From positions 1 to 5,700 of the forward strand of contig WJKL01000097.1 in the NCBI GenBank assembly GCA_014729145.1: DNA of 5,700 bases, in the 5' to 3' direction. Source of the stretch: Candidatus Woesearchaeota archaeon. Lineage in GTDB: Archaea; Nanobdellota; Nanobdellia; Woesearchaeales; WJKL01. The number at the start of each line of letters is the position of its first letter. The stretch's first letter is position 1. The notes below the pieces were generated by a model, which was not told the origin of the DNA, made no database searches, and was given only the letters and a program-made list of their open reading frames with translations. A program made the translations under genes and the position numbers. This document shows, piece by piece, positions 1-5,235 of this stretch.

Positions 1-1075
1 TCTTGTCAAGATCTTTTGAGATCTGTGCTCCCCAGATGATTTTTGCTTCGTCATTAAGCCTTTCAGAAATAGATTCAACAACTTTTCTTGCTTCATCAAG
101 GGTCATGTCTTCTCCTCCAGCAACATTGATCAATGCTCCGGAAGCACCTTCGATGTCAACATCAAGAAGAGGATTATTTATAGCTTTTTCAACAGCTTCT
201 GCGGCTCTGTTTTCAGTGTCAGATTCTCCAACACCGATCAAAGCAACTCCGCCGTTTTTCATAACAGCCCTGATATCTGCAAAATCCAGGTTTACCAATC
301 CTGCTTTTGTGACAAGTTCAGCAATGCCTTTTACAGCATTTGTAAGTATCTCATCTGCAACCTTGAAAGCGGTGTGTAAAGGAAGATCAGGTGCTAATTC
401 TAATAATTTATCATTTGGAATGACGATTAAGGTGTCAACGATCTGCTCCATCCTTTCCAATCCAGCTACTGCATTTTCATATCTTGTATTGCCCTCCATA
501 GTGAAAGGCATAGTAACTATACCGACAGTCAAAGCACCCATTTTTTTAGCGGTTTCAGCTATCAACGGAGCAGAGCCTGTTCCTGTTCCCCCTCCAAGAC
601 CGCAGGTAACAAAAACCATATCAGCGCCTTCAAAGGATCTTTTTATGTCCTGTTCGTTCTCTCTTGCAGCTTCTTCGCCAAGCTTTGGATTAGAGCCTGC
701 TCCCATGCCGTTTGTGGCTTCTTTTCCGATAAGGATCTTCTTGTCTGAGGAAGTATACAAAAGGTCCTGAGCATCTGTGTTTATGGCTATGGTTTCAGCG
801 CCTATTATGCCAACTTCAGTTATCCTGTTGATAGTGTTGTTTCCTCCTCCGCCTGTTCCAGCAACCTTGATCTTTGCCTTTTGTTTTGAAAGCATAGATT
901 CAAGTTCTGCATCTACATCAGATTTAGAAACATTGCTTTCTATCTTTGTCTCTTGTGAAGTTTCGTTTGATTGAGAATTATCCTGTTGTCCAGAAAATGA
1001 ACTTTCATTATTTGAACTAGTTTCTTCATGAGATTCATAACTTTCTTCAGATTGAGCAAATTCTTGTTCCACCAT
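1..1075 (-). CDS. ftsZ: Cell division GTPase FtsZ (FtsZ1-like), 3' end outside the window
   Basis: Tubulin-family GTPase that polymerises into the division ring at the membrane. Reading the minus strand from ATG 1073-1075 gives 358 residues with no stop before the window edge. Residues 1-66 are a low-complexity Ser/Glu/Gln/Asn-rich acidic extension. The GTPase core begins near 68 with KIKVAGTGGGGNN (68-80). It continues with NTDAQ (99-103), the tubulin signature GGGTGTG (161-167), and the T7 synergy loop NLDFADIR (262-269), whose acidic residues D264 and D267 complete the active site of the next subunit. The TCGLGGGTGTGSAP stretch, NLDFAD, GESD (283-286) and LLDVDI (303-308) resemble archaeal FtsZ1 more than FtsZ2; I recall this from family sequences and have not tested it with a tree. 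Only the extreme C-terminus is missing. A GTG codon directly after the ATG is an alternative start with more usual spacing from the ribosome site. Confidence 0.96.
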   Translation of the reverse strand, partial: MVEQEFAQSEESYESHEETSSNNESSFSGQQDNSQSNETSQETKIESNVSKSDVDAELESMLSKQKAKIKVAGTGGGGNNTINRITEVGIIGAETIAINTDAQDLLYTSSDKKILIGKEATNGMGAGSNPKLGEEAARENEQDIKRSFEGADMVFVTCGLGGGTGTGSAPLIAETAKKMGALTVGIVTMPFTMEGNTRYENAVAGLERMEQIVDTLIVIPNDKLLELAPDLPLHTAFKVADEILTNAVKGIAELVTKAGLVNLDFADIRAVMKNGGVALIGVGESDTENRAAEAVEKAINNPLLDVDIEGASGALINVAGGEDMTLDEARKVVESISERLNDEAKIIWGAQISKDLDK

Positions 1076-1078
1076 TCA

Positions 1079-1084
1079 CACCTC
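1079..1084 (-). promoter_or_regulatory. Shine-Dalgarno of ftsZ
   Basis: The minus strand reads GAGGTG, a perfect match to the archaeal anti-Shine-Dalgarno complement. It lies 3 nt before the ATG at 1075 and 6 nt before an in-frame GTG at 1070-1072. The tight spacing to ATG leaves it open which codon is used; the proteins would differ by one residue. Confidence 0.7.
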
Positions 1085-1115
1085 GTATAATCAGTAAATA
1101 AATTAAAATCGTTCT

Positions 1116-1123
1116 AATATAAA
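1116..1123 (-). promoter_or_regulatory. Candidate TATA box of ftsZ
   Basis: The minus strand reads TTTATATT inside a longer T/A run, in the 78-bp gap between the FKBP stop and the ftsZ start. A start site about 27 nt downstream would fall near 1092 and give a leader of about 17 nt holding the GAGGTG motif. This fits a promoter of its own for ftsZ, though read-through from the FKBP gene cannot be excluded. Confidence 0.45.
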
Positions 1124-1153
1124 AATATTGTTATTCTAGAATAGTTAAAATAA

Positions 1154-1858
1154 TTATTTATCCTGTTTCTTTTTCTGTTTTTTCTTCTCTGTCTTAAATT
1201 CTATTTTTTTTATTGACGGAACAATCTCTTTTAATTTTTCAGAAAGCTTTTCAGTTACCTGTTTTGGAAGCTCTTTTTCTGTTCTTATCTCTGCTTTTTT
1301 ATCCTTAACATCAACAGAGATGTCTTTTCTGTTCAAAGCAAGTGAAATATATGATTTAATCTTTTCCTTGTCATCTGTTATTATATTGTTGAGCTTTACA
1401 TCATATACAACATCTTTTCCTGACAAAGGATGGTTGAAGTCAACAAGGCATCTTCCTCCGCCTGCCCTTTTTATGATACCTATCGAACCGTCAATATTGA
1501 CCTGCATACCGGGCTGAGGAACTATGTTTTGTTTTTTGAATGCTGAAGAAGGTATGGTCTTGATAAGCTGGGCATTCTTTTTTCCAAATGCCTGCTCTGG
1601 TTTTAACTTTATCTTGTATTCATTTCCAGTTTCTTTTCCTTCCAGTTCTTTTTCCAGGCCAGGAATTAGCTGACCCTCTCCAATACAGACTGTAACCGGA
1701 CCGAAATTCTGTTGTTGAGAATCCATCCCTGCTTTTTTTGCCTCTTCTTTGCTTGTAGTGTCAAATACCATATCCTCTTCTTTTAATCTTCCAGTGTATT
1801 CTACCTGGACAAAGTCTCCTTTTTTTATTGTTTTATTTTCTTTTTTATCTTCAGCCAT
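1154..1858 (-). CDS. slyD: FKBP-type peptidyl-prolyl isomerase, archaeal long SlyD-like form
   Basis: Predicted cytoplasmic prolyl cis-trans isomerase and folding helper; 234 residues, no signal peptide. The FKBP barrel begins with KKGDFVQVEYTG (12-23) and VFDTT (31-35), then GEGQLIPGLEKEL (60-72) and the PEQAFGK segment (87-93). The barrel is split by an inserted flap (IF) domain, roughly 97-150, with IPSSAF, PGMQVNIDG and the diagnostic NHPLSGK (142-148). This layout is that of SlyD and archaeal FKBPs, where the IF domain gives chaperone activity. A further domain of about 65 residues follows (about 160-221), as in the long archaeal FKBPs. The protein ends in a Lys-rich tail (222-234) in place of SlyD's histidine-rich metal-binding tail. 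The ATG at 1856-1858 is chosen because a TATA box lies 28 nt before it. It sits between a 63-residue gene and ftsZ. Confidence 0.93.
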   Translation of the reverse strand: MAEDKKENKTIKKGDFVQVEYTGRLKEEDMVFDTTSKEEAKKAGMDSQQQNFGPVTVCIGEGQLIPGLEKELEGKETGNEYKIKLKPEQAFGKKNAQLIKTIPSSAFKKQNIVPQPGMQVNIDGSIGIIKRAGGGRCLVDFNHPLSGKDVVYDVKLNNIITDDKEKIKSYISLALNRKDISVDVKDKKAEIRTEKELPKQVTEKLSEKLKEIVPSIKKIEFKTEKKKQKKKQDK

Positions 1859-1882
1859 TTTAAAGAACTAGTTAAACGTATT

Positions 1883-1890
1883 TATTTAAA
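1883..1890 (-). promoter_or_regulatory. TATA box of the FKBP gene (leaderless)
   Basis: The minus strand reads TTTAAATA, close to the archaeal consensus. Its centre is 28 nt before the ATG and no Shine-Dalgarno lies between, so the mRNA should begin at or within a base or two of the start codon. The box lies in the 41-bp gap after the 63-residue gene. Confidence 0.6.
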
Positions 1891-1899
1891 GGTTTTGAT

Positions 1900-2091
1900 T
1901 TAATCGTATTTTGTATACATAAGCTCAGGGTCAAGATCCATATCAGGGATATCTATCTTGATGGTGTTTCCTTCAGGGTCAGTTATCTCAATATGGTCTT
2001 TATCCTGCTTTTTAGCCTCTCTTATCTTCTCCACTATCTCTTCATCAGAGATATGGTCATGATCTATTCCAAGAAGTTTTTTTATTGACAT
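1900..2091 (-). CDS. Small acidic protein of unknown function, 63 residues
   Basis: I do not recognise this protein. It is very polar, with about 18 acidic to 9 basic residues, and has no membrane segment, cysteine pair or signal peptide. The first half (about 15-30) looks like an amphipathic charged helix. Residues about 33-46 alternate polar and hydrophobic around PEGN, consistent with a beta-hairpin. The C-terminus is Asp-rich and ends in MYTKYD. Support for a real gene: it fills the space between the CMP kinase and FKBP genes on the same strand with 25- and 41-bp gaps, opens with ATG, and has a TATA-like box at leaderless distance. A soluble single-domain or partner-binding protein is plausible, but no function can be given. 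Confidence 0.72.
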   Translation of the reverse strand: MSIKKLLGIDHDHISDEEIVEKIREAKKQDKDHIEITDPEGNTIKIDIPDMDLDPELMYTKYD

Positions 2092-2114
2092 CTTTGTTAG
2101 AAACGATATTTAAT

Positions 2115-2122
2115 TTTTAAAT
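2115..2122 (-). promoter_or_regulatory. Candidate TATA box of the 63-residue gene (leaderless)
   Basis: The minus strand reads ATTTAAAA, centred 27.5 nt before the ATG at 2091. It overlaps the stop codon of the CMP kinase gene (2117-2119), so the promoter is partly inside the preceding gene. No ribosome site is visible in the 25-nt gap. Confidence 0.45.
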
Positions 2123-2665
2123 GTTATGTTTATGTTGTATATGCTTTAAAATTTTTTCAACAACTTTTTCAGGTGTTAATTCTGTAGTATCTATTATCAG
2201 ATCATAATTTGATTTGTTAGTAAAATCCACACCATACCATTTTTTGTATCTTTTTTTGTCGCTTTTAATCCTTTGTTTCAGCTCTCCTTTAAGAGCCCCT
2301 ACAGATGAATATTTTTTTTCATCAGGTCTTCTTGGGCCATTGAATATCCTTTCTGCTCCTGTTTCAAGATCAACACCAAGAAATATCTTTACTGAATCAG
2401 GTATAAAATGAAAACCAAGCCTTGTATCAATCACATAATCATCCTCCTGCTTACCTATCCTTATCAGCTCTTTGTCAGCTTCCTTGTCTGTCCAGTCCTC
2501 TGATTCCCCTATCTTGTTAAGTTGGTCGATAGTAAGATTGTGCTTTATGGCGATCTTTCCTCTTAGATCCCCCATAGAAAGAAAATTATATCCTAATTTT
2601 TCTGCAAGCATCTCGCCGACAGTAGACTTTCCAGAGCCTGGAAATCCTGATATTGTTATTATCAT
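2117..2665 (-). CDS. cmk: Archaeal-type cytidylate kinase (CMP kinase)
   Basis: Predicted P-loop nucleoside monophosphate kinase that phosphorylates CMP/dCMP from ATP in pyrimidine nucleotide supply. The 182 residues fit the short archaeal family. The N-terminus carries a full Walker A, GFPGSGKST (7-15). A nucleotide-binding segment DTRLGF (80-85) stands where archaeal CMP kinases usually have an E/DGRL motif, so Thr replaces the usual Gly. A basic lid region with GPRRPDEKK (110-118) follows, then the family-typical block RYKKWYGVDF (139-148) and YDLIIDTT (154-161), which link the final strand and helix. The match in this last block is why I prefer CMP kinase over adenylate kinase or a generic AAA_18 kinase. 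The ATG is supported by a TATA box 27.5 nt upstream. The lid is longer than I recall for the family, so specificity is less sure than fold. Confidence 0.8.
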   Translation of the reverse strand: MIITISGFPGSGKSTVGEMLAEKLGYNFLSMGDLRGKIAIKHNLTIDQLNKIGESEDWTDKEADKELIRIGKQEDDYVIDTRLGFHFIPDSVKIFLGVDLETGAERIFNGPRRPDEKKYSSVGALKGELKQRIKSDKKRYKKWYGVDFTNKSNYDLIIDTTELTPEKVVEKILKHIQHKHNI

Positions 2666-2688
2666 AAATTATAGAAAAATAGTAGTTA

Positions 2689-2696
2689 TATATAAA
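2689..2696 (-). promoter_or_regulatory. TATA box of the CMP kinase gene (leaderless)
   Basis: The minus strand reads TTTATATA, a near-ideal archaeal box, centred 27.5 nt before the ATG at 2665. It directly abuts the stop codon of the acetyltransferase gene (2697-2699). No Shine-Dalgarno precedes the start, so a leaderless mRNA is expected. Confidence 0.65.
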
Positions 2697-3188
2697 TTAT
2701 TTTAATTTAATATAATGATTTGGTATGTCAATGTGGCATTCAAGTTTTTCTTCTTTTTTTTGCAGGCTTATTCGGTTAAGTATTTTTTCCAAAACAGGAT
2801 GTCCCCCATTTCCAAAATATATTCCTTTGATTTGATTTTCAATTCCTTCTTTAATGAGATTTTTAGATAATTTAGTGGCATATCCTTGGTTTTGATATTT
2901 TTTCTCAACATAGATTCTAAACATGTGCCACTCTTTTTCTTTGTTTTCTTTGTGTTCTTGATAGGCAATAAATCCAACGAAATCGTCTCCTTTTTTTGAA
3001 TATCTAGCATCAAATCCATGATTTAATAAGATTTCCATTAATTTAGGCCCTGGTAAATCTATTATAGGTTTTATTTTTTTTTCGAATTCAGATCCTGGAT
3101 CAGGATTTTTAGCAACTTTTGAGAAATAAGCAGTTATCTCACCATCAGGGTCTTTTTTAATTGCTTCAGACATACAATATGTTTGCAT
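2697..3188 (-). CDS. GNAT-family N-acetyltransferase
   Basis: Predicted acyl-CoA-dependent N-acetyltransferase of unknown substrate, 163 residues, cytoplasmic. The GNAT core occupies about 69-140. A strand DFVGFIAYQ (69-77) is followed by [21 protein letters not shown] (87-107), which holds strand beta-4 and motif A; the Q99-x-x-G102-x-A104 signature is the acetyl-CoA pyrophosphate loop. The next helix and strand ([17 protein letters not shown], 120-136) resemble the usual motif B region with an Asn/His-bearing turn. The first 60 residues do not match a GNAT pattern I can name. The start is uncertain: ATG 3186-3188 gives MQTYCM..., but a second in-frame ATG at 3171-3173 gives MSEAIKK... and sits better relative to the TATA-like run. 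The substrate could be a protein or a small molecule; the neighbours do not decide it. Confidence 0.82.
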
Positions 3189-3199
3189 TTTTAATTTAC

Positions 3200-3215
3200 T
3201 ATATATATTATATAC
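3200..3215 (-). promoter_or_regulatory. TATA-like run before the acetyltransferase gene
   Basis: A 16-bp alternating T/A run holds two overlapping candidate boxes on the minus strand. The one at 3208-3215 is about 23 nt from ATG 3188, rather close. The one at 3200-3207 is about 30 nt from the internal ATG at 3173, nearer the spacing seen at other genes here. The run faces the thermosome promoter on the other strand. Confidence 0.45.
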
Positions 3216-3240
3216 TTTTTCAGGCTTTTTATTTAAATAT

Positions 3241-3258
3241 TATGCTTTTTTTTGCATA
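3241..3258. repeat. Small inverted repeat TATGC-T8-GCATA in the divergent promoter region
   Basis: Perfect 5-bp arms flank eight T residues. The element lies between the acetyltransferase and thermosome starts, about 37 bp before the thermosome TATA box. It could be an operator for either gene, or chance in AT-rich DNA. The rest of this 170-bp intergenic stretch (3189-3358) holds only the promoter elements listed separately. Confidence 0.3.
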
Positions 3259-3294
3259 TAATCCTTTTTTTTATAAAATTTCAAGGACAAACTT

Positions 3295-3302
3295 TTTATA
3301 TA
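3295..3302 (+). promoter_or_regulatory. TATA box of the thermosome gene
   Basis: TTTATATA, with extra T residues before it and an A-rich ACAAAC just upstream that could serve as a TFB-recognition element. A start site about 27 nt downstream would lie near 3326. That gives a leader of about 33 nt, longer than those of the small neighbours and able to hold the G-rich motif before the ATG. Confidence 0.65.
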
Positions 3303-3345
3303 ACTTCTTATTCACAAAAAACACTAATTTTTAAAAATCATCATT

Positions 3346-3355
3346 GGGGGATGAT
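3346..3355 (+). promoter_or_regulatory. G-rich ribosome site that decides the thermosome start
   Basis: GGGGGATGAT lies 3 nt before ATG 3359-3361. It resembles an imperfect GGTGAT-type archaeal Shine-Dalgarno. A TTG at 3344-3346 is in frame and would add five residues, but the motif would then lie inside the coding region. The ATG gives an N-terminus, MTKDVQPIFIMPEGTQR, of the usual thermosome kind. Confidence 0.55.
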
Positions 3356-3358
3356 AAA

Positions 3359-5014
3359 ATGACAAAAGATGTACAACCAATATTTATAATGCCTGAAGGT
3401 ACCCAGAGAAATACCGGAAAGGATGCACAGAAAAACAATATAATGGCTGCAAGCCTAGTTGCAGAGACAGTAAGGACAACATTAGGTCCAAAAGGAATGG
3501 ACAAGATGCTAGTAGATTCTATAAATGATGTTACAGTAACAAATGATGGGGTTACAATACTTGAAGAGATGAACATAGAGCATCCAGCAGCAAAGATGAT
3601 AGTAGAGGTTGCTAAAACTCAAGAAGATGAAGTGGGAGACGGAACTACAACAGCTGTTGTCTTGGCTGGAGAATTATTGAAGAATGCAGAGGATCTTCTG
3701 GATAAGAATGTACATTCAACAATAATCGCAAAGGGATACAGGCTTGCTGCAGAAAAAGCGCAGGAGATACTTAATTCAATTGCAGAAGATGTTTCTGTGG
3801 ATGATACAAATACTTTAAACAAAATAGCAGTAACTGCTATGACAGGGAAAGGGGCAGAAGGAAACAAGGAGCTGCTTGCAGATCTGGCTGTGAAAGCAGT
3901 AAAATCTGTTGTTAATGAAGACGGCTCAATTGATATAGGAGATGTTAAGATAGAGAAAAAAGTAGGTTCTGGAGTGGATGATTCAGAGCTTGTCTCAGGT
4001 ATTGTAGTGGACAAGGAAAGGATACACCCAGGAATGCCTAAGATAGTGAAGAAGGCAAAGGTGGCTTTGATTGACTCTGCTTTGGAGATGAAAAATACAG
4101 AGATGGACGCAAAGATACAGATCACAAATCCGAACCAGATGCAGGCTTTTGTTGAGCAGGAAGAAAAGATGCTGAAGGGCATGGTAAACAAGGTTATGGC
4201 TTCAGGAGCGAATGTTGTGATATGCCAGAAAGGGATCGATGACCTGGCGCAGCATTTTTTGGCAAAAGAAGGTATATTTTCTGTAAGGAGAGTCAAGAAA
4301 TCTGACATGGATGCTTTGGCAAGAGCAACAGGAGCAAAGATCGTAAGCAATCTTGATGATCTAAGTGAAGATGATCTTGGATATTCAGGCTGTGTTGAAG
4401 AGGTAAAAGTGGGAGATGAAGAGATGACATATGTAAAGGACTGCAAAAATCCAAAGTCAGTAACACTTCTTGTAAGAGGGGGAACAGAGCATGTTGTTGA
4501 TGAGATAAAGAGAGCAGTTGATGATGCTATTGGCGATGTTGTGGCAGCATTAAGGTGCAAGAAAGTTGTTGCAGGTGCAGGCGCTCCTGAGATCGAATTA
4601 AGCAAAGAGCTTAGAAAATATGCAAGCAAACTTAAAGGAAGAGAGCAGCTTGCTGTAGAGGCTTTTGCTGAATCTGTAGAGATAATACCAAGGACATTGG
4701 CAGAGAATGCAGGACTTGATCCAATAGATGTATTGACTGACCTGAAAAACAAGCATGAGAAGAAAACCCAGAAATGGGCAGGAATAAATGTTTTTACTGG
4801 AAGGGTTGTTGATTCCTGGAGGATCGGAGTTGTTGAGCCTCTGAAGATAAAGACCCAGGCAGTAAAGTCAGCATCTGAAGTTGCTAATCTTATATTGAGG
4901 ATAGATGATGTGATAACAGGAGGAGATGACAGCGGAGCTGGAAAGATGCCTCCTGGAGGAATGCCTCAGGGAATGCCTCCTGGAATGGGTGGAATGCCTC
5001 CTGGAATGGGATAA
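3359..5014 (+). CDS. thsA: Thermosome subunit (group II chaperonin)
   Basis: Subunit of the double-ring archaeal chaperonin that encloses and refolds proteins with ATP; cytoplasmic. The 551 residues are the usual length. The equatorial domain shows LGPKGMDKM (42-50), VTVTNDGVTILEEM (58-71) and GDGTTTAVVLAG (93-104), where D94 of GDGTT is in the ATPase site. The intermediate and apical domains fill the middle. The built-in lid segment of group II chaperonins is expected in the apical domain near ALIDSALEMKN. The returning equatorial domain has the nucleotide-binding GAGAPEIELSKEL and AGLDPIDVLTDL. The C-terminus is a Gly/Met/Pro tail (530-551), the kind that projects into the ring cavity. It is transcribed alone, divergently from the acetyltransferase gene, from a TATA box with a short leader. 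One subunit type is visible here; whether the ring is homomeric cannot be told. The letter in the symbol is arbitrary. Confidence 0.98.
   Translation: MTKDVQPIFIMPEGTQRNTGKDAQKNNIMAASLVAETVRTTLGPKGMDKMLVDSINDVTVTNDGVTILEEMNIEHPAAKMIVEVAKTQEDEVGDGTTTAVVLAGELLKNAEDLLDKNVHSTIIAKGYRLAAEKAQEILNSIAEDVSVDDTNTLNKIAVTAMTGKGAEGNKELLADLAVKAVKSVVNEDGSIDIGDVKIEKKVGSGVDDSELVSGIVVDKERIHPGMPKIVKKAKVALIDSALEMKNTEMDAKIQITNPNQMQAFVEQEEKMLKGMVNKVMASGANVVICQKGIDDLAQHFLAKEGIFSVRRVKKSDMDALARATGAKIVSNLDDLSEDDLGYSGCVEEVKVGDEEMTYVKDCKNPKSVTLLVRGGTEHVVDEIKRAVDDAIGDVVAALRCKKVVAGAGAPEIELSKELRKYASKLKGREQLAVEAFAESVEIIPRTLAENAGLDPIDVLTDLKNKHEKKTQKWAGINVFTGRVVDSWRIGVVEPLKIKTQAVKSASEVANLILRIDDVITGGDDSGAGKMPPGGMPQGMPPGMGGMPPGMG
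4946..5011 (+). repeat. In-frame Met-Pro-Pro-Gly repeats in the thermosome tail
   Basis: Four degenerate units beginning ATGCCTC encode MPPGG, MPQG, MPPGMGG and MPPGMG at the very end of the chaperonin. ATGCCTCCTGGA occurs three times exactly. Such GGM-like tails are common in chaperonins, but here Pro is in every unit. Short identical units make this stretch prone to slippage. Confidence 0.8.
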
Positions 5015-5023
5015 ATAAAAAAT

Positions 5024-5031
5024 CTTAAATA
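5024..5031 (+). promoter_or_regulatory. TATA box of the 54-residue membrane protein gene (leaderless)
   Basis: CTTAAATA lies 10 bp after the thermosome stop, with its centre about 29 nt before ATG 5057. No Shine-Dalgarno is present in the T-rich gap, so the transcript probably begins at the start codon. The box also supports this strand over the antisense reading frame. Confidence 0.5.
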
Positions 5032-5046
5032 TTTCTTTTCTTTTTT
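5032..5046 (+). terminator. T-tract terminator after the thermosome gene
   Basis: Runs of three, four and six T residues separated by single C residues begin 17 bp after the stop codon. Archaeal RNA polymerase terminates at such T-rich tracts without needing a hairpin. The tract sits between the next gene's TATA box and its start codon. Confidence 0.5.
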
Positions 5047-5056
5047 AATCTATAAA

Positions 5057-5221
5057 ATGAAAAACAAAAGATTTCCAACTGTTGCAGTAATTTTATTAGC
5101 TGTAGGTGTATTTTGGCTTTTAAGCGATCTGGGTGTGTTAGTGATAGATATACCCTGGTGGCCGATAATACTTATTATAGTAGCGATAGGCTGGATATTT
5201 AATTCAATAACAAAAAAATAA
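5057..5221 (+). CDS. Small two-helix membrane protein, DUF5668/LiaF-TM-like
   Basis: A 54-residue protein. After a basic start (MKNKR) there is a first hydrophobic helix (about 8-22) and a short loop with LSDLG (22-26). A second hydrophobic stretch containing IPWWPIILIIVAIGW (32-46) follows, and the protein ends in KK. The pattern, with a short helix, an L-x-x-LG turn and a W-W-P entry to the second helix, is that of the DUF5668 or LiaF transmembrane domain found in small prokaryotic membrane proteins. In that family it often heads a longer cytoplasmic domain, which is absent here. The function is not known; an envelope role is only a guess. It follows the thermosome gene by 42 bp but has its own TATA box and lies after a terminator, so it is probably separate. 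The antisense frame (5232-5050) shows no such pattern. Confidence 0.75.
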   Translation: MKNKRFPTVAVILLAVGVFWLLSDLGVLVIDIPWWPIILIIVAIGWIFNSITKK

Positions 5222-5229
5222 AGAAAAAA
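5212..5229 (-). terminator. Minus-strand T-tract after the DUF5652-like gene
   Basis: On the minus strand runs of six, three and seven T residues begin 7 nt after the stop at 5236. They extend into the Lys codons and stop codon of the convergent plus-strand gene. This is an archaeal-style intrinsic terminator. Confidence 0.5.
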
Positions 5230-5235
5230 CAATTC

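Noticed and set aside
3..974. Long plus-strand open frames of 255 and 65 residues
   Set aside because: They are antisense to ftsZ, whose minus-strand translation carries every FtsZ signature; the plus-strand proteins are Ser/Ala/Pro-rich with no recognisable motif.
2768..3019. 83-residue minus-strand frame within the acetyltransferase gene
   Set aside because: It overlaps the GNAT core in another frame of the same strand and shows no family signature.
3344..3358. TTG start five codons upstream for the thermosome
   Set aside because: The G-rich ribosome site would fall inside the coding region, and the ATG at 3359 gives a family-typical N-terminus.
3619..4752. 377-residue minus-strand open frame inside the thermosome gene
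   Set aside because: It is a mirror of a well-conserved chaperonin gene; Ser/Thr/Phe-rich, no motif and no promoter or ribosome site.
5050..5232. 60-residue minus-strand frame over the small membrane gene
   Set aside because: The plus strand encodes the W-W-P two-helix pattern and has a TATA box at the right distance; the minus frame has neither.
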